Shown: positions 1 through 10,231, counted from the first letter of the stretch. The stretch: 64,000 nucleotides of DNA from Casp-actino8 sp046091365 (GCA_046091365.1 JBJTBM010000010.1:17739-81738); one strand, 5' to 3'. Made by a program: numbers and translations. Notes: generated by a model from the letters alone, not told the origin.

Positions 1-173
1 CGTCGTTCCTGCCGGTGCCGTCGTTCGGACCCAAGTTGCTACTCGGTGGCGAATTGGCCGACGCGCTGTTGTTCACCGGCCAAAAGGTGCTACCCCGGGC
101 TTTGCAATCGGACGGGTACTCGTTCGCGCACGGCGACCTCGAGTCTGCCCTTCGCGCGCTCTTGAACCGCTGA
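1..173 (+). CDS. C-terminal end of a TIGR01777-type NAD-dependent epimerase (partial)
   Basis: The window opens inside a gene read in the frame of base 3 and ending with TGA at 171-173. The visible 56 residues contain VPSFGPKLLLGGELADALL and then GQKVLPRALQ, which match the DUF1731 tail of TIGR01777/YfcH/SDR39U1 sugar-nucleotide epimerase-like proteins. The Rossmann domain lies outside the window, so catalytic residues cannot be checked. The next gene starts four bases after the stop, so the two are probably co-transcribed. Confidence 0.72.
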   Translation, partial: SFLPVPSFGPKLLLGGELADALLFTGQKVLPRALQSDGYSFAHGDLESALRALLNR

Positions 174-177
174 TCCG

Positions 178-1419
178 ATGAGCGAACTGCCCGTCCGAAC
201 CGACGTCGTGGTGGTCGGAGCCGGACTCGCCGGACTAGCGGCGGCGCGCACCTTGCACCGACTCGGACGACAAGTGACGTTGCTCGAATCCTCCGACGGC
301 ATCGGCGGGCGGGTGCGCACCGACCGGGTCGACGGGTTCCTGCTCGACCGGGGATTCCAGGTTCTGCTCACGGCGTACCCCGAGTTGCACACCCAATTCG
401 ATCTGGCCGCACTCGACCTGCGCGCCTTCGATCCCGGCGCGCTGGTGTGGATGGACGGTCGTGGGCACGCGGTGTCCGACCCCTTCCGCAAGCCCGCGAC
501 GTTGGTCTCGACGGCGCTGGCCCCGATCGGATCACCCTTCGACAAGGCCCGCATCGCGCGGCTGCGCGCCCGCGTGCGCCGCGGCGACGGATCCGGTTTG
601 TTGCGCGGCCCCGACATCACCACCGCCGAGATGTTGCGCGACGCCGGGTTCTCGGAACGCATGTTGCGCACCTTCTTCACGCCGCTCGTCGGCGGCATCC
701 AACTCGACCCGAACCTCGACGCCTCCCGGCGCATGTTCGACGCGGTTTTCCGCATGCTCTCGCTGGGCGACGCCGCGGTTCCGGCCCGAGGGATGGGCGA
801 GATTCCGGCGCAACTGGCGGAGCATCTGCCACCGGACGTCATCCACGTCTCGTCGCCCGTGACGGCCGTCAGCACCGACGGGGTGGAGGTGCACGGACGT
901 CGTATCCGGGCCCGCGCCGTCCTGGTGGCGACCGAAGGTCCCGTCGCCCAGAGACTGCTCGGCTTGCCCCCGGTGCGCTCGCGCTCGGTCTCGTGCGTCT
1001 ACTTCGCCGCCGACGAGCCGCCCACCGACTCGCGCTACCTCATCCTCGACGGCTCGGCCGAGGGTCCGGCACTCAACATCGCCGTGATGAGCAACATCAG
1101 TCCGCATTACGCGCCGTCCGGGCGTCACCTCGTCGCCGCCGCCGTGCCCGGATCGCTCGACGACGACCTCGAAGAGCGGGTGAGGGCGCAGATGGTGCAG
1201 ATGTTCGGTCCGAGCGCCACTCGTTGGACCCACTTGCGCTCCTACCGAATCGAACACGGTCAGCCCGACCAGAGTCCGCCGTTCTCGCCCAAGAAACGGG
1301 TACACGTTCGTGACAACATGTTCGTGGCCGGCGACCACCGCGACACCGCATCCATCCAAGGCGCGTTATTCTCCGGACGTCGCGCCGCCGAAGCCGTCCA
1401 CGCCCGTCTCGGCCACTGA
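178..1419 (+). CDS. FAD-dependent amine oxidase/phytoene desaturase-like oxidoreductase
   Basis: This 413-residue flavoprotein opens with a classical dinucleotide-binding motif, GAGLAGLAAARTL, followed by the acidic LLES that binds the adenosine ribose and by GGRVRTDRVDGFLLDRG, the R-rich motif of the flavin amine oxidase/phytoene desaturase superfamily. The C-terminal VAGDHRDTASIQGALFSGRRAAE is the usual second FAD-contact motif. There is no signal peptide, so it is probably cytoplasmic. The ATG lies four bases after the epimerase stop, indicating an operon. The substrate is unknown; homologues are usually annotated simply as NAD(P)/FAD-dependent oxidoreductases. The family is clear, the reaction is not. 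Confidence 0.85.
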   Translation: MSELPVRTDVVVVGAGLAGLAAARTLHRLGRQVTLLESSDGIGGRVRTDRVDGFLLDRGFQVLLTAYPELHTQFDLAALDLRAFDPGALVWMDGRGHAVSDPFRKPATLVSTALAPIGSPFDKARIARLRARVRRGDGSGLLRGPDITTAEMLRDAGFSERMLRTFFTPLVGGIQLDPNLDASRRMFDAVFRMLSLGDAAVPARGMGEIPAQLAEHLPPDVIHVSSPVTAVSTDGVEVHGRRIRARAVLVATEGPVAQRLLGLPPVRSRSVSCVYFAADEPPTDSRYLILDGSAEGPALNIAVMSNISPHYAPSGRHLVAAAVPGSLDDDLEERVRAQMVQMFGPSATRWTHLRSYRIEHGQPDQSPPFSPKKRVHVRDNMFVAGDHRDTASIQGALFSGRRAAEAVHARLGH

Positions 1420-1461
1420 CGCCAACGACACCCAACCAACGACACCCACCAAGGAGCCCAC

Positions 1462-1905
1462 ATGAACCCCGATCCGGCCAAGATCGTCTCGGTCACCACG
1501 AAGGTGGACGCCACGCCGCAGCAGATCTTCGACCTGCTCGCCGATCCGTCGAAGCACGGCGAGATCGACGGTTCGGGTTCGGTGCAGAACGCTCAGTCGT
1601 CGGCGCCGACCCGGCTCGCGCTCGGCGTGAAGTTCGGCATGGACATGAAGATCGGGGTCAAATACAAGATCACCAACGAGGTGGTGGAGTTCGACGAGCC
1701 CCGTCGCATCGCATGGCGACACTTCGGTGGCCACGTGTGGCGCTACATCCTGGAACCCGTCGAGGGCGGCACCATGGTCACCGAGGAGTTCGACTGGAAC
1801 ACCTCGAAGTCACAGTTGATGATGCGGGTCATGAACTACCCGGCCAAGAACCGTCAGTCGATCGAGAAGACGCTGCAACGACTCGCGGAGCGCTTCGCGA
1901 CGTGA
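1462..1905 (+). CDS. SRPBCC (START/polyketide-cyclase-like) family protein
   Basis: This 147-residue single-domain protein starts with VSVTTKVDATPQQIFDLLADPSKHGEIDGSG, the typical first strand and helix of SRPBCC ligand-binding folds. It continues with the expected strands (YKITNEVVEFDEPRRIAWRHF) and the long C-terminal helix. Family members bind hydrophobic ligands or act as small cyclases or stress proteins; nothing here identifies the ligand. Its TGA overlaps the GTG of the nitroreductase gene (GTGA), so the two are translationally coupled. Confidence 0.8.
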   Translation: MNPDPAKIVSVTTKVDATPQQIFDLLADPSKHGEIDGSGSVQNAQSSAPTRLALGVKFGMDMKIGVKYKITNEVVEFDEPRRIAWRHFGGHVWRYILEPVEGGTMVTEEFDWNTSKSQLMMRVMNYPAKNRQSIEKTLQRLAERFAT

Positions 1906-2462
1906 GCGACACGCATCCGATCGACGACATCATCAAGGCACGTCGCACGAACATGTTCGTCGATCGTGCGCGGGTCGTGCCCGACGCGGTGATCGACGAA
2001 CTCTGTGCCCTCGCCATATGGGCCCCCAACCACAAGCGCACGTGGCCGTGGCGTTTCGCCTCGGTCACCGGTGACGGTCGCGCGCGTCTCGGTGCCGTCG
2101 TCTCCGACGCCATGGCGGCCCACGGTGACGACGAGGCCAAGGTGCTCAAGGCCCGCACGAAGTACGAGCGGACTCCCAATGTGCTCATCGTCGGCTCCGC
2201 CCCCGGCGACTCACCCGAGCGCACCGCCGAGAATCGTGACGCCGTGGCCGCGGCCGTGCAGAACCTCATGCTGGCCGCCACGTCGCGAGGTATCGCCACC
2301 TACTGGGGGTCGTGCCCCAAGGGCGCCCACTCGGCGGTGGCCGACTTCGCGGGATTCGACACCTACACCCACATCGTGGGCATCTTCTACGTGGGCTGGA
2401 TTGCCGACGAGGTCGAGACCCCGGCTCGTCCGGTGCCGACCGTCGCGCGCATCACGCGCTAA
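1902..2462 (+). CDS. Nitroreductase family protein (FMN-dependent)
   Basis: A 186-residue protein beginning VSDTHPIDDIIKARRTNMFVDR, the RRSxRxF-type FMN-phosphate motif of the nitroreductase superfamily. ALAIWAPNHKRTWPWRF follows, then a C-terminal half with AVAAAVQNLMLAATSRGIATYWG, which lies at the dimer interface near the flavin. It probably transfers hydride from NAD(P)H via FMN to an unknown acceptor. The GTG start is chosen because it overlaps the SRPBCC stop by four bases and directly precedes the conserved N-terminus; longer in-frame upstream reading lies over the SRPBCC gene. It converges with the mutase gene, ten bases apart. Confidence 0.82.
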   Translation: MSDTHPIDDIIKARRTNMFVDRARVVPDAVIDELCALAIWAPNHKRTWPWRFASVTGDGRARLGAVVSDAMAAHGDDEAKVLKARTKYERTPNVLIVGSAPGDSPERTAENRDAVAAAVQNLMLAATSRGIATYWGSCPKGAHSAVADFAGFDTYTHIVGIFYVGWIADEVETPARPVPTVARITR

Positions 2463-2472
2463 CCGGTATCGC

Positions 2473-4047
<1,575 letters not shown>

Positions 4048-4104
4048 CACCCCCGACTGTACGGGGCGCACCCCTCGACCGCCTATCCCGAGAAGGAGCG
4101 GGAT

Positions 4105-4488
4105 TCACGAAGCCGCGATGAGGGCGATCTCCATCTTCCATTCGGGGCGAGCCAGAGCCGGCACCGTGACGAGCGTGCTGGCCACGCGATGCCCAGCGAG
4201 GGCCCGGTCGCGGGCGGACATCACCGGCGCCAACGGCTGCCCGACGACCACGTAGGTCGTCACCGACACCACGTCGGTCGCCGACATCCCGGCCGCGTCG
4301 AGAATCGCGAGCAGGTTCGACCACACCGCCGCCGCCTGATCGGCGATGTCGTCGGGCACCGAGCCGTCGGGGGCGATGGGCACCACGCCCGACGTGTGCA
4401 GAAGACGCCGGGCGTCGACGCTCAGGATCGCATGGGCGTAGTTCGCCGCGGTGGGAGCGATGGAAGCCGGGGCGATCTCGCGGTTCAT
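4105..4488 (-). CDS. RidA/YjgF-like family protein
   Basis: A 127-residue Rid-superfamily protein with HTSGVVPIAPDGSVPDDIADQAAAVWSN at the core and EWKMEIALIAA at the end, where the Glu matches the water-positioning residue of imine deaminases. The region that normally carries the carboxylate-binding Arg105 reads VASTLVTV, so this is a divergent subgroup and not clearly an enamine/imine deaminase. Upstream, CACAAT ends 6 nt before the ATG, predicting a leaderless transcript. It lies downstream of the divergent aldolase promoter and follows the same strand as the mutase. Confidence 0.8.
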   Translation of the reverse strand: MNREIAPASIAPTAANYAHAILSVDARRLLHTSGVVPIAPDGSVPDDIADQAAAVWSNLLAILDAAGMSATDVVSVTTYVVVGQPLAPVMSARDRALAGHRVASTLVTVPALARPEWKMEIALIAAS

Positions 4489-4494
4489 GCGTCG

Positions 4495-4543
4495 ATTGTG
4501 TCACGGCGACGGGATCGGACAGGGATGCCCGCGCGTCTAGTCT
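4495..4543. promoter_or_regulatory. Divergent leaderless promoter pair for the RidA-like and aldolase genes
   Basis: CACAAT on the minus strand (4495-4500) ends 6 nt before the RidA-like ATG. TAGTCT on the plus strand (4538-4543) ends 6 nt before the GTG of the class II aldolase gene. Neither has a ribosome binding site in the remaining space. The call rests on spacing and repetition of the pattern across the window. Confidence 0.5.
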
Positions 4544-4549
4544 TTGCCC

Positions 4550-5350
4550 GTGAACACCGACACCGCTCTCGCCAACGCCGCCCAAGGCGGCAACGCCAAC
4601 CTTCTCGCGATGCCGTCCTTCGAAACGGTCGAGGAAGAGCGCGCCCACCGCAAGTCCCGTCTCGCCGGGGCGTTGCGAATCTTCGGACGCCTCGGATTCG
4701 GGGAGGGCGTCGCCGGACACATCACCGTGCGCGACCCCGAGAAGCCCGACCACTTCTGGGTCAACCCGTTCGGCCTCAGCTTCCGCCACATGCGCGTGAG
4801 CGATCTGTTGCTCGTCAACCACCATGGTGAGGTGGTGGTGGGCGACCTGCCCGTGAACCGTGCGGCTTTCGTCATTCACTCGGCCATTCACGCCGCCCGT
4901 CCCGACGTGATTGCCGCCGCGCACGCTCACTCGGTCCACGGCAAAGCCTTCAGTTCGCTCGGCATCCCGCTCGACCCCATCACCCAGGACGCCTGCATCT
5001 TCTACGAGGACCACACCGTCATCTCCGAGCAGGGCGGCGCCGTGGTCTTCGACGTCGACGCCGGCAAGGAGTTGGCGTCGATGTTCCCGCGGGGCAAGGC
5101 CGCGATCCACCAGAACCACGGATTGTTCACCGTGGGCAGCACCGTCGAGGAGGCGGCGTTCTGGTTCCTGTCGATGGATCGCTCGTGTCAGGCCCAACTT
5201 CTCGCCATGGCCGCCGGAACCCCGAAGTTGATCAAGCACGAGTACGCCGCGTACACCCGCGACCAGACCGGACACTCGTTGGCCGGATGGTTCCAGTTCC
5301 AGCCGCTGTGGCAGGAGATCTGCCGCACCGACCCGGAACTGTTCGACTGA
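4550..5350 (+). CDS. Class II aldolase/adducin family protein
   Basis: About 266 residues with the class II aldolase fold: LRIFGRLGFGEGVAGHITVRDPE near the N-terminus, then the metal-binding HAHSVHGKAF and, further on, IHQNHGLFTVGSTVEEAAFWF, which supplies further His ligands. Family members are zinc-dependent aldolases or epimerases of sugar phosphates, plus many uncharacterised proteins; the substrate is not evident. GTG 4550 is preferred because TAGTCT ends 6 nt upstream; an in-frame TTG two codons earlier is the alternative. The transporter gene follows 47 bases later. Confidence 0.82.
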   Translation: MNTDTALANAAQGGNANLLAMPSFETVEEERAHRKSRLAGALRIFGRLGFGEGVAGHITVRDPEKPDHFWVNPFGLSFRHMRVSDLLLVNHHGEVVVGDLPVNRAAFVIHSAIHAARPDVIAAAHAHSVHGKAFSSLGIPLDPITQDACIFYEDHTVISEQGGAVVFDVDAGKELASMFPRGKAAIHQNHGLFTVGSTVEEAAFWFLSMDRSCQAQLLAMAAGTPKLIKHEYAAYTRDQTGHSLAGWFQFQPLWQEICRTDPELFD

Positions 5351-5397
5351 GCGCCGTCGACGATCCCTCCACCCCCGTCTCGCCGATCGGGAGGTTC

Positions 5398-6234
5398 ATG
5401 GCCACGGCCTCTCCCGAGGCCCTCTTCGTGCTCAGCGCCACGGCGCAATACATCGGCGCCGTCATCGCCATCGACCTATTCGACCGGGTCGACCCGGCGA
5501 CCGTCGCCTGGTTGCGCGTGTTCGGCGCCGCGGTCGCACTGTTGCTGGTCTCGGGCCGGCACCTGTTGCGCCCGTGGACGCGCGCCGACTTCGTCGCCAT
5601 GACCATCTTCGGAGTGGCGACCGCGTTGATGAACACGTTCTTCTATCTCGCCATCGACCGACTTCCGTTGGGCAAGGGCGTGGCCATCGAGTTCATCGGA
5701 CCGATCACCGTCGCGGCGTTGCGAACGCGGTCGCGCCGCAATGCGGGCGCCCTCGTGTTGGCCACGGTGGGCGTCGCCGTGCTCTCCGGGGTGGAGATCA
5801 GCGGAGAGCCCCTCGGTCTGCTGTTCATCTTCCTCGCCTCGGGGATGTGGGCCGCCTACATCGTGATCGGGTCCCGCGTGGCCCAGCAGAACCGGGGCGT
5901 CAGCGGACTCGGACTCGGTCTGCTCATCGGCGCCATCGTCGTCACCCCGATCGCCGCTCCGTCGAGCGGGCCGGTGTGGTCGTCGCCCCATCTCGTCCTG
6001 CTGTGCATGTTCGTCGGGGTGATGTCGAACGCCATCGGTTACGGCATCGACCAATCGGTGCTTCGTCGCATTCCCATCCGACGCTTCAGCGTGCTGCTGG
6101 CGTTGCTTCCCGTCACCGCGACCGTCGTGGCGTTCATCGCACTCGACCAACGGCCGAGTGGGGTCGACCTGCTGGGCATGGCGTTCGTGCTGGCCGGCGT
6201 GGTGGTGCAGGAGCGCGAGGAATTGACGAACTGA
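5398..6234 (+). CDS. EamA/RhtA-type drug/metabolite exporter
   Basis: A 278-residue polytopic membrane protein with about ten hydrophobic segments in two EamA repeats, for example FVAMTIFGVATALMNTFFYL followed by LPLGKGVAIEFIGPI, the hallmark of the RhtA branch (threonine/homoserine efflux in E. coli). It is probably an amino-acid or metabolite exporter in the cytoplasmic membrane. ATG 5398 is chosen because GGGAGG precedes it and the first membrane segment begins about eight residues later; reading upstream would overlap the aldolase gene. It converges with the MoeB-like gene, leaving four bases. Confidence 0.82.
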   Translation: MATASPEALFVLSATAQYIGAVIAIDLFDRVDPATVAWLRVFGAAVALLLVSGRHLLRPWTRADFVAMTIFGVATALMNTFFYLAIDRLPLGKGVAIEFIGPITVAALRTRSRRNAGALVLATVGVAVLSGVEISGEPLGLLFIFLASGMWAAYIVIGSRVAQQNRGVSGLGLGLLIGAIVVTPIAAPSSGPVWSSPHLVLLCMFVGVMSNAIGYGIDQSVLRRIPIRRFSVLLALLPVTATVVAFIALDQRPSGVDLLGMAFVLAGVVVQEREELTN

Positions 6235-6238
6235 GCCG

Positions 6239-7405
6239 TCAGTGGCTCATCCAAGGGGCACACAATCCGTCGAGGTCACGTACCTGGATCTTGTCGCGGT
6301 TGGCCCATGTCACCGGATTGGTGGGGTCGGCCTGCAACTTGAAGGTGCGGAAACTCATCTCGGTGGTGTCGACGGCCAGGATGCGTCCGATCAGTCCGTC
6401 ACCGAGGCCGAGCAGGATCTTGATCGCCTCCAGTGCCTGAATGGAACCGATGATGCCCGGCAACACGCCGAGCACTCCGGCTTCGGCGCACGAAGGGGCG
6501 AGTTCGGCCGGCGGCGGCTCGGGGACCATGTCGCGATACGTCGGACCCTGCGTCGGGTGGAAGACCGACACCATGCCCTCGAAGCGAAAGATCGAACCGT
6601 GCACGACCGGGATGCCGAGCTTCACGCTGGCGTCGTTGAGCAGATAACGCGAGGGGAAGTTGTCGGCACCATCAACGATCACGTCGTATCCCGCGATGAT
6701 GTCCATAATGTTCTCGGCCGACAGTCGGGTGTCATAGGTGACCACGTCGACGTCGGGATTCAGCAAGGTGAGCGTCTTCTTGGCCGAGTCCACCTTGCGG
6801 TCGCCGATGCGATCGACGTTGTGCAGGATCTGACGCTGCAGGTTGCTCGCATCGACCTCGTCCATGTCGACGATGCCGAGCGTGCCGACGCCAGCGGCGG
6901 CGAGGTACAGCGCCGCGGGTGAGCCGAGCCCACCCGCACCGAGCAACAACACCTTGCTCCCGAGAAGTTTCGCCTGCCCCTCGACGCCCACCTCGGGCAA
7001 CAACAGGTGGCGCTTGTAACGATTCGATTGTTCGGCGTTGAGAGCGGCCGGGGCCTTCCAGCGACGACCCTCGTCCTTCCACTTTCCGTAGCCACCGGCC
7101 ATCGACAACACGTTGGAGTACCCGAGTTCACCGAGCGTTTTTGCGGCGAAGGCACTGCGCACCCCGCCCGCGCAGTAGACGACGACGGTCGCGTCCTTGT
7201 CGAGGATGCGACCCTCGACCTGGGCCTCGAGATGCCCACGCGGAATGTGCAATGCGCCGATGAGTGCGCCCTCGGCGTACTCGTCGGGTTCACGCACGTC
7301 GAGCACCGTCACGCCTCCGCCGTCGATCATGGACTGGGCGCCAGCGGTGTCGATTTCGGTGATCTCGGACTTGGCTGCCGCCAGGAGGTCTCGGAATGTC
7401 GCCAT
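6239..7405 (-). CDS. MoeB/ThiF-type adenylyltransferase with N-terminal rhodanese domain
   Basis: 388 residues. A rhodanese domain occupies roughly residues 10-115 (VLDVREPDEYAEGALIGA, active-site loop CAGGVRS). An E1-like domain follows: RYKRHLLLPEVG, the ATP-binding LLLGAGGLGSPAALYLAAAG and the cysteine loop SCAEAGVLGVLPG. It should adenylate the C-terminal Gly of a ubiquitin-like sulfur carrier (MoaD, ThiS or CysO type) and hand on sulfur from the rhodanese Cys. The domain order is reversed relative to MoeZ/MOCS3, where rhodanese is C-terminal. No carrier gene is nearby. TAGGCT (7412-7417) ends 6 nt before the ATG, predicting leaderless mRNA. Confidence 0.88.
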   Translation of the reverse strand: MATFRDLLAAAKSEITEIDTAGAQSMIDGGGVTVLDVREPDEYAEGALIGALHIPRGHLEAQVEGRILDKDATVVVYCAGGVRSAFAAKTLGELGYSNVLSMAGGYGKWKDEGRRWKAPAALNAEQSNRYKRHLLLPEVGVEGQAKLLGSKVLLLGAGGLGSPAALYLAAAGVGTLGIVDMDEVDASNLQRQILHNVDRIGDRKVDSAKKTLTLLNPDVDVVTYDTRLSAENIMDIIAGYDVIVDGADNFPSRYLLNDASVKLGIPVVHGSIFRFEGMVSVFHPTQGPTYRDMVPEPPPAELAPSCAEAGVLGVLPGIIGSIQALEAIKILLGLGDGLIGRILAVDTTEMSFRTFKLQADPTNPVTWANRDKIQVRDLDGLCAPWMSH

Positions 7406-7411
7406 GGGGAA

Positions 7412-7417
7412 AGCCTA
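7412..7417 (-). promoter_or_regulatory. -10 box of the MoeB-rhodanese gene (leaderless)
   Basis: TAGGCT on the minus strand is followed by TTCCCC and then the ATG at 7405, so transcription should begin at or next to the start codon. Confidence 0.5.
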
Positions 7418-7454
7418 CCTGTTTGGTCGGGATTACACTCCCGGGGAAGATCTC

Positions 7455-8240
7455 TCAGGTTGCGCGAAAGACCAGTTCGGGCAGGAACTCGCTGATGTCG
7501 CCGCGAATGCTGGCACTGGCGTAGTGGTCCCGCTCGGTGGGCTGTCCGTTGATGATCACGGCGCGGGCCCCGGCGGCGCGGGCGCGGGCAATGGTGTTGG
7601 CCGCCGGCGTCACGCCGAGCGACGTCCCGATGGCCAGGAACAGATCGCAGTTCTCCGACGCCACCATGGCCGCGCCGATGACCTCGTCGTCGAGGGGCTC
7701 ACCGAACAACACGACGTCGCGCTTCATCACTCCCCCGCACGACAGACATCGCGGGTCGTGATCCCCGGCCGCCACGCGCTCGACCGTTTCCTCCACCGGG
7801 CGCCGTTCGTCGCAGCCGAAGCAGCGCGAGTATCGCCAAGTACCGTGGAGTTCGTGCACCAACTCGGGTGAGTTACCCGCGCTGATGTGCAGTCCGTCCA
7901 CGTTCTGGGTGGCCAAACCGATCAACTTGCCCCGCCGCTCCAACTCCACCAGCGCGTAATGTCCGACGTTGGGGACGATGCGACCCATGCGCCGGTCGAG
8001 CGCCGCACGCCAACCGGCGCGACGCGCCTCCTCGTCCTCGAGGTAGTGCTGCACGTACGAGGCGCGCTCGGCCCCCGGGTTCAACGTCCACAATCCGTTG
8101 GGTCCCCGGAAGTCGGGCACCCCCGAGCCCGTGGAGATACCGGCGCCGGTGAGCACGGCCACTCGCTCGGCCGCCGCCAACCAACCGACCACCTCGTCGA
8201 ACCCGGACTCGTCCACGGACGTGATCACTGCGGCGGACAC
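7455..8240 (-). CDS. Sirtuin (NAD-dependent protein deacylase)
   Basis: A 261-residue SIR2 enzyme. It has the NAD-binding GAGISTGSGVPDFRGPNGLW, the catalytic TQNVDGLH, the acid/base His in HELHGTW, a four-Cys zinc site (CFGC and CLSCGG) and AIGTSLGVTPAAN. It should remove acyl groups from lysines using NAD in the cytoplasm. GTG 8240 is chosen because GACACT (8247-8252) ends 6 nt upstream; an ATG 21 bases further upstream is an in-frame alternative. The gene diverges from the hypothetical gene at 8323. Confidence 0.9.
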   Translation of the reverse strand: MSAAVITSVDESGFDEVVGWLAAAERVAVLTGAGISTGSGVPDFRGPNGLWTLNPGAERASYVQHYLEDEEARRAGWRAALDRRMGRIVPNVGHYALVELERRGKLIGLATQNVDGLHISAGNSPELVHELHGTWRYSRCFGCDERRPVEETVERVAAGDHDPRCLSCGGVMKRDVVLFGEPLDDEVIGAAMVASENCDLFLAIGTSLGVTPAANTIARARAAGARAVIINGQPTERDHYASASIRGDISEFLPELVFRAT

Positions 8241-8322
8241 GCGGTCAGTGTCGCACACCATCGCCCCGGTCGCCACCGGAGCGTCGTTGGAACCCACCCT
8301 CGACGGCGGCGAGGGAGGCCTG

Positions 8323-8784
8323 ATGGGACGAGTCGACGAACAACTCGGTGCGTTGACGATCATGCCGTGGCGCGATCCGGTGGTCGAGCGCTTCGGACAC
8401 GATCCACTCGGCGAATACGTCGAACTCTTCTGGCTCGGCGTCATCGGACCGACCGCCACGTGGCTGTTGCGACGCCTCGCCTACGTCGCGGTCGCCCGAC
8501 CGGACGGGGTCGCGATCGACCTCGCGGCGCTGGCCGGCTCGGTCGGAATGGGCGGGGCGAACTCCCCCGGTCTCGAGCGGGCCCTGCGTCGCCTCGTCAT
8601 GTTCGGCCTCGCCCGGCGCGAGGGTGCGACGCTGGCGGTGCGCACCGTCGTGCCACCTCTGGGTCTTCGTCACCTCTGTCGTCTGCCCGCGGTGGTGCAG
8701 TCGGCGCACGCACTCTGGAGCGAGAACGACCCCGCCCCCGCGCGCGAGACCGCGTTGGGTGTTTTCAGCGACGTGGCTTCGTGA
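8323..8784 (+). CDS. Conserved-looking hypothetical protein
   Basis: About 153 residues, not recognised. The N-terminal half reads MPWRDPVVERFGHDPLGEYVELF and then GPTATWLLRRLAYVA. The second half, DLAALAGSVGMGG and LERALRRLVMFGLARREGATLAVR, looks like a winged-helix segment, so DNA binding is possible but unproven. No membrane segment or signal peptide is seen. The ATG is preceded by GGGAGG with five-base spacing. Its end overlaps the convergent leucyl aminopeptidase end by 20 bases. Confidence 0.6.
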   Translation: MGRVDEQLGALTIMPWRDPVVERFGHDPLGEYVELFWLGVIGPTATWLLRRLAYVAVARPDGVAIDLAALAGSVGMGGANSPGLERALRRLVMFGLARREGATLAVRTVVPPLGLRHLCRLPAVVQSAHALWSENDPAPARETALGVFSDVAS

Positions 8785-10225
8785 AGTTCAGGGCGAGATC
8801 GATCAACAGGCGCGTCCCGAAGCCGGTCGCGCCACGACTCAGCCATCCGTCGTCGCCGTCGACATTCATCGGCCCGGCGATGTCGAGGTGCGCCCACGGA
8901 ACGTCGGCCGTGAACTCGGCGAGGAACAACGCCGCGGTGATCGCACCGCCGTACGGGCCGCCGATGTTGCGCATATCGGCCACGTTGGAGTCGAGCAGAC
9001 GTCGGTAGTCGCGCTCGAGCGGCAACTGCCATACCGGCTCGTCGGCCTTGGCGGCCGCACCCTTCACTTGTTCGATGAACGAGTCGCTCGTACCGAGCAC
9101 CCCGGCGATCTTGGTGCCCAAGGCGGCCAGACAGGCGCCGGTGAGAGTCGCGATGTCGACCATCGCATCGGGCTTGGCCTCGACACCGAGCGACAATCCG
9201 TCGGCCAGCACCAATCGTCCTTCGGCGTCGGTGTTGTGGATCTCGGCGGTCTTGCCGTTGCGGAACGTGAGCACGTCACCCATCGCCACTGCGCTTCCCG
9301 ACGGCCGGTTGTCGGTGCACATTAGGAATCCGGTGACCTTGGCCCGGCAGCGTAGCGCTTTCAACGCGCTCATCGCCGACAACACGGCCGCGGCGCCGGA
9401 CATGTCCATCTTCATGTTCGCGTGCATCGCGTCGCTCGGCTTCAGGCTGATGCCGCCCGAGTCGTAGGTGATTCCCTTGCCGACCATCACCAGGTGCCCG
9501 CTCGGCACCCCCGACGGGACGTAGGTCAACTTCACCATGCGGGCGGGCTCGGTGGAGCCGCGGTTCACGCCGAGGAGTCCCCCGCAGCCCATGACCGCCA
9601 ACTTGTCGTTGTCGAACACCTCGACGTCGAGACCCGACTCCTTGGCCAGTACCACGGCCTTGTCGGCGAGCATCCGCGCGGTCAGGTGGGCCGGCGGCGT
9701 GTTGGCGAGGTCGCGCGCCGTCCATGCGGCCGACGACGTGGCGCGACCGCGCTCGACGCCGGCGTCACAACCCTTGGCCCGCGCTCCCAAGGCCGTGAGG
9801 GTGAATGCGACCTTGGGCGCGTCGACCCCGGACTTCAGGTCGTTGTAGCGGTAACTGGCGAGCACCAACCCTTCGACGGCGGCCTGAGCGGCCGAACGGG
9901 CGTCGAGCGTCACGGCGTCGACCAGGCTCGTGGCCACCGACGACCGACGGGACGCACTGCGCGCCAGTGACGCCGCCGACCGACGCACCGAGGCCATGGT
10001 GGCCTTGCGCGGATCCCCGATGCCCACTGCGATCACGGTCGGACCCGACGATGACGGAACGGTCAGGGTCTGGCCGACCTTGCCGTCAAAACCGTGCGTT
10101 GACAGCGCGGCCCGTGACAGTCCGAGTTGCCGCGGGACCGGGCCGCTGGTGCCCACGGGCACCCCGATCACGTCGACATTCTTCGGTGTGGAACGGGCGG
10201 ACTCGACGCTGATGTTGTTGGCCAT
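8765..10225 (-). CDS. pepA: Leucyl aminopeptidase (M17 family)
   Basis: 486 residues, usual length for M17. The catalytic half contains VGKGITYDSGGISLKP (metal and catalytic Lys), MKMDMSGAAAVL, CTDNRPSGSA and the family signature NTDAEGRLVLADGL, giving the two-metal site and catalytic Arg. The N-terminal half is the variable alpha/beta domain. It should release N-terminal residues from peptides in the cytoplasm as a hexamer. TAGCAT (10232-10237) ends 6 nt before the ATG, so the message is probably leaderless. It follows the adenosyltransferase gene on the same strand, 46 bases apart. Confidence 0.93.
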   Translation of the reverse strand: MANNISVESARSTPKNVDVIGVPVGTSGPVPRQLGLSRAALSTHGFDGKVGQTLTVPSSSGPTVIAVGIGDPRKATMASVRRSAASLARSASRRSSVATSLVDAVTLDARSAAQAAVEGLVLASYRYNDLKSGVDAPKVAFTLTALGARAKGCDAGVERGRATSSAAWTARDLANTPPAHLTARMLADKAVVLAKESGLDVEVFDNDKLAVMGCGGLLGVNRGSTEPARMVKLTYVPSGVPSGHLVMVGKGITYDSGGISLKPSDAMHANMKMDMSGAAAVLSAMSALKALRCRAKVTGFLMCTDNRPSGSAVAMGDVLTFRNGKTAEIHNTDAEGRLVLADGLSLGVEAKPDAMVDIATLTGACLAALGTKIAGVLGTSDSFIEQVKGAAAKADEPVWQLPLERDYRRLLDSNVADMRNIGGPYGGAITAALFLAEFTADVPWAHLDIAGPMNVDGDDGWLSRGATGFGTRLLIDLALNFTKPRR

Positions 10226-10231
10226 TCGACC

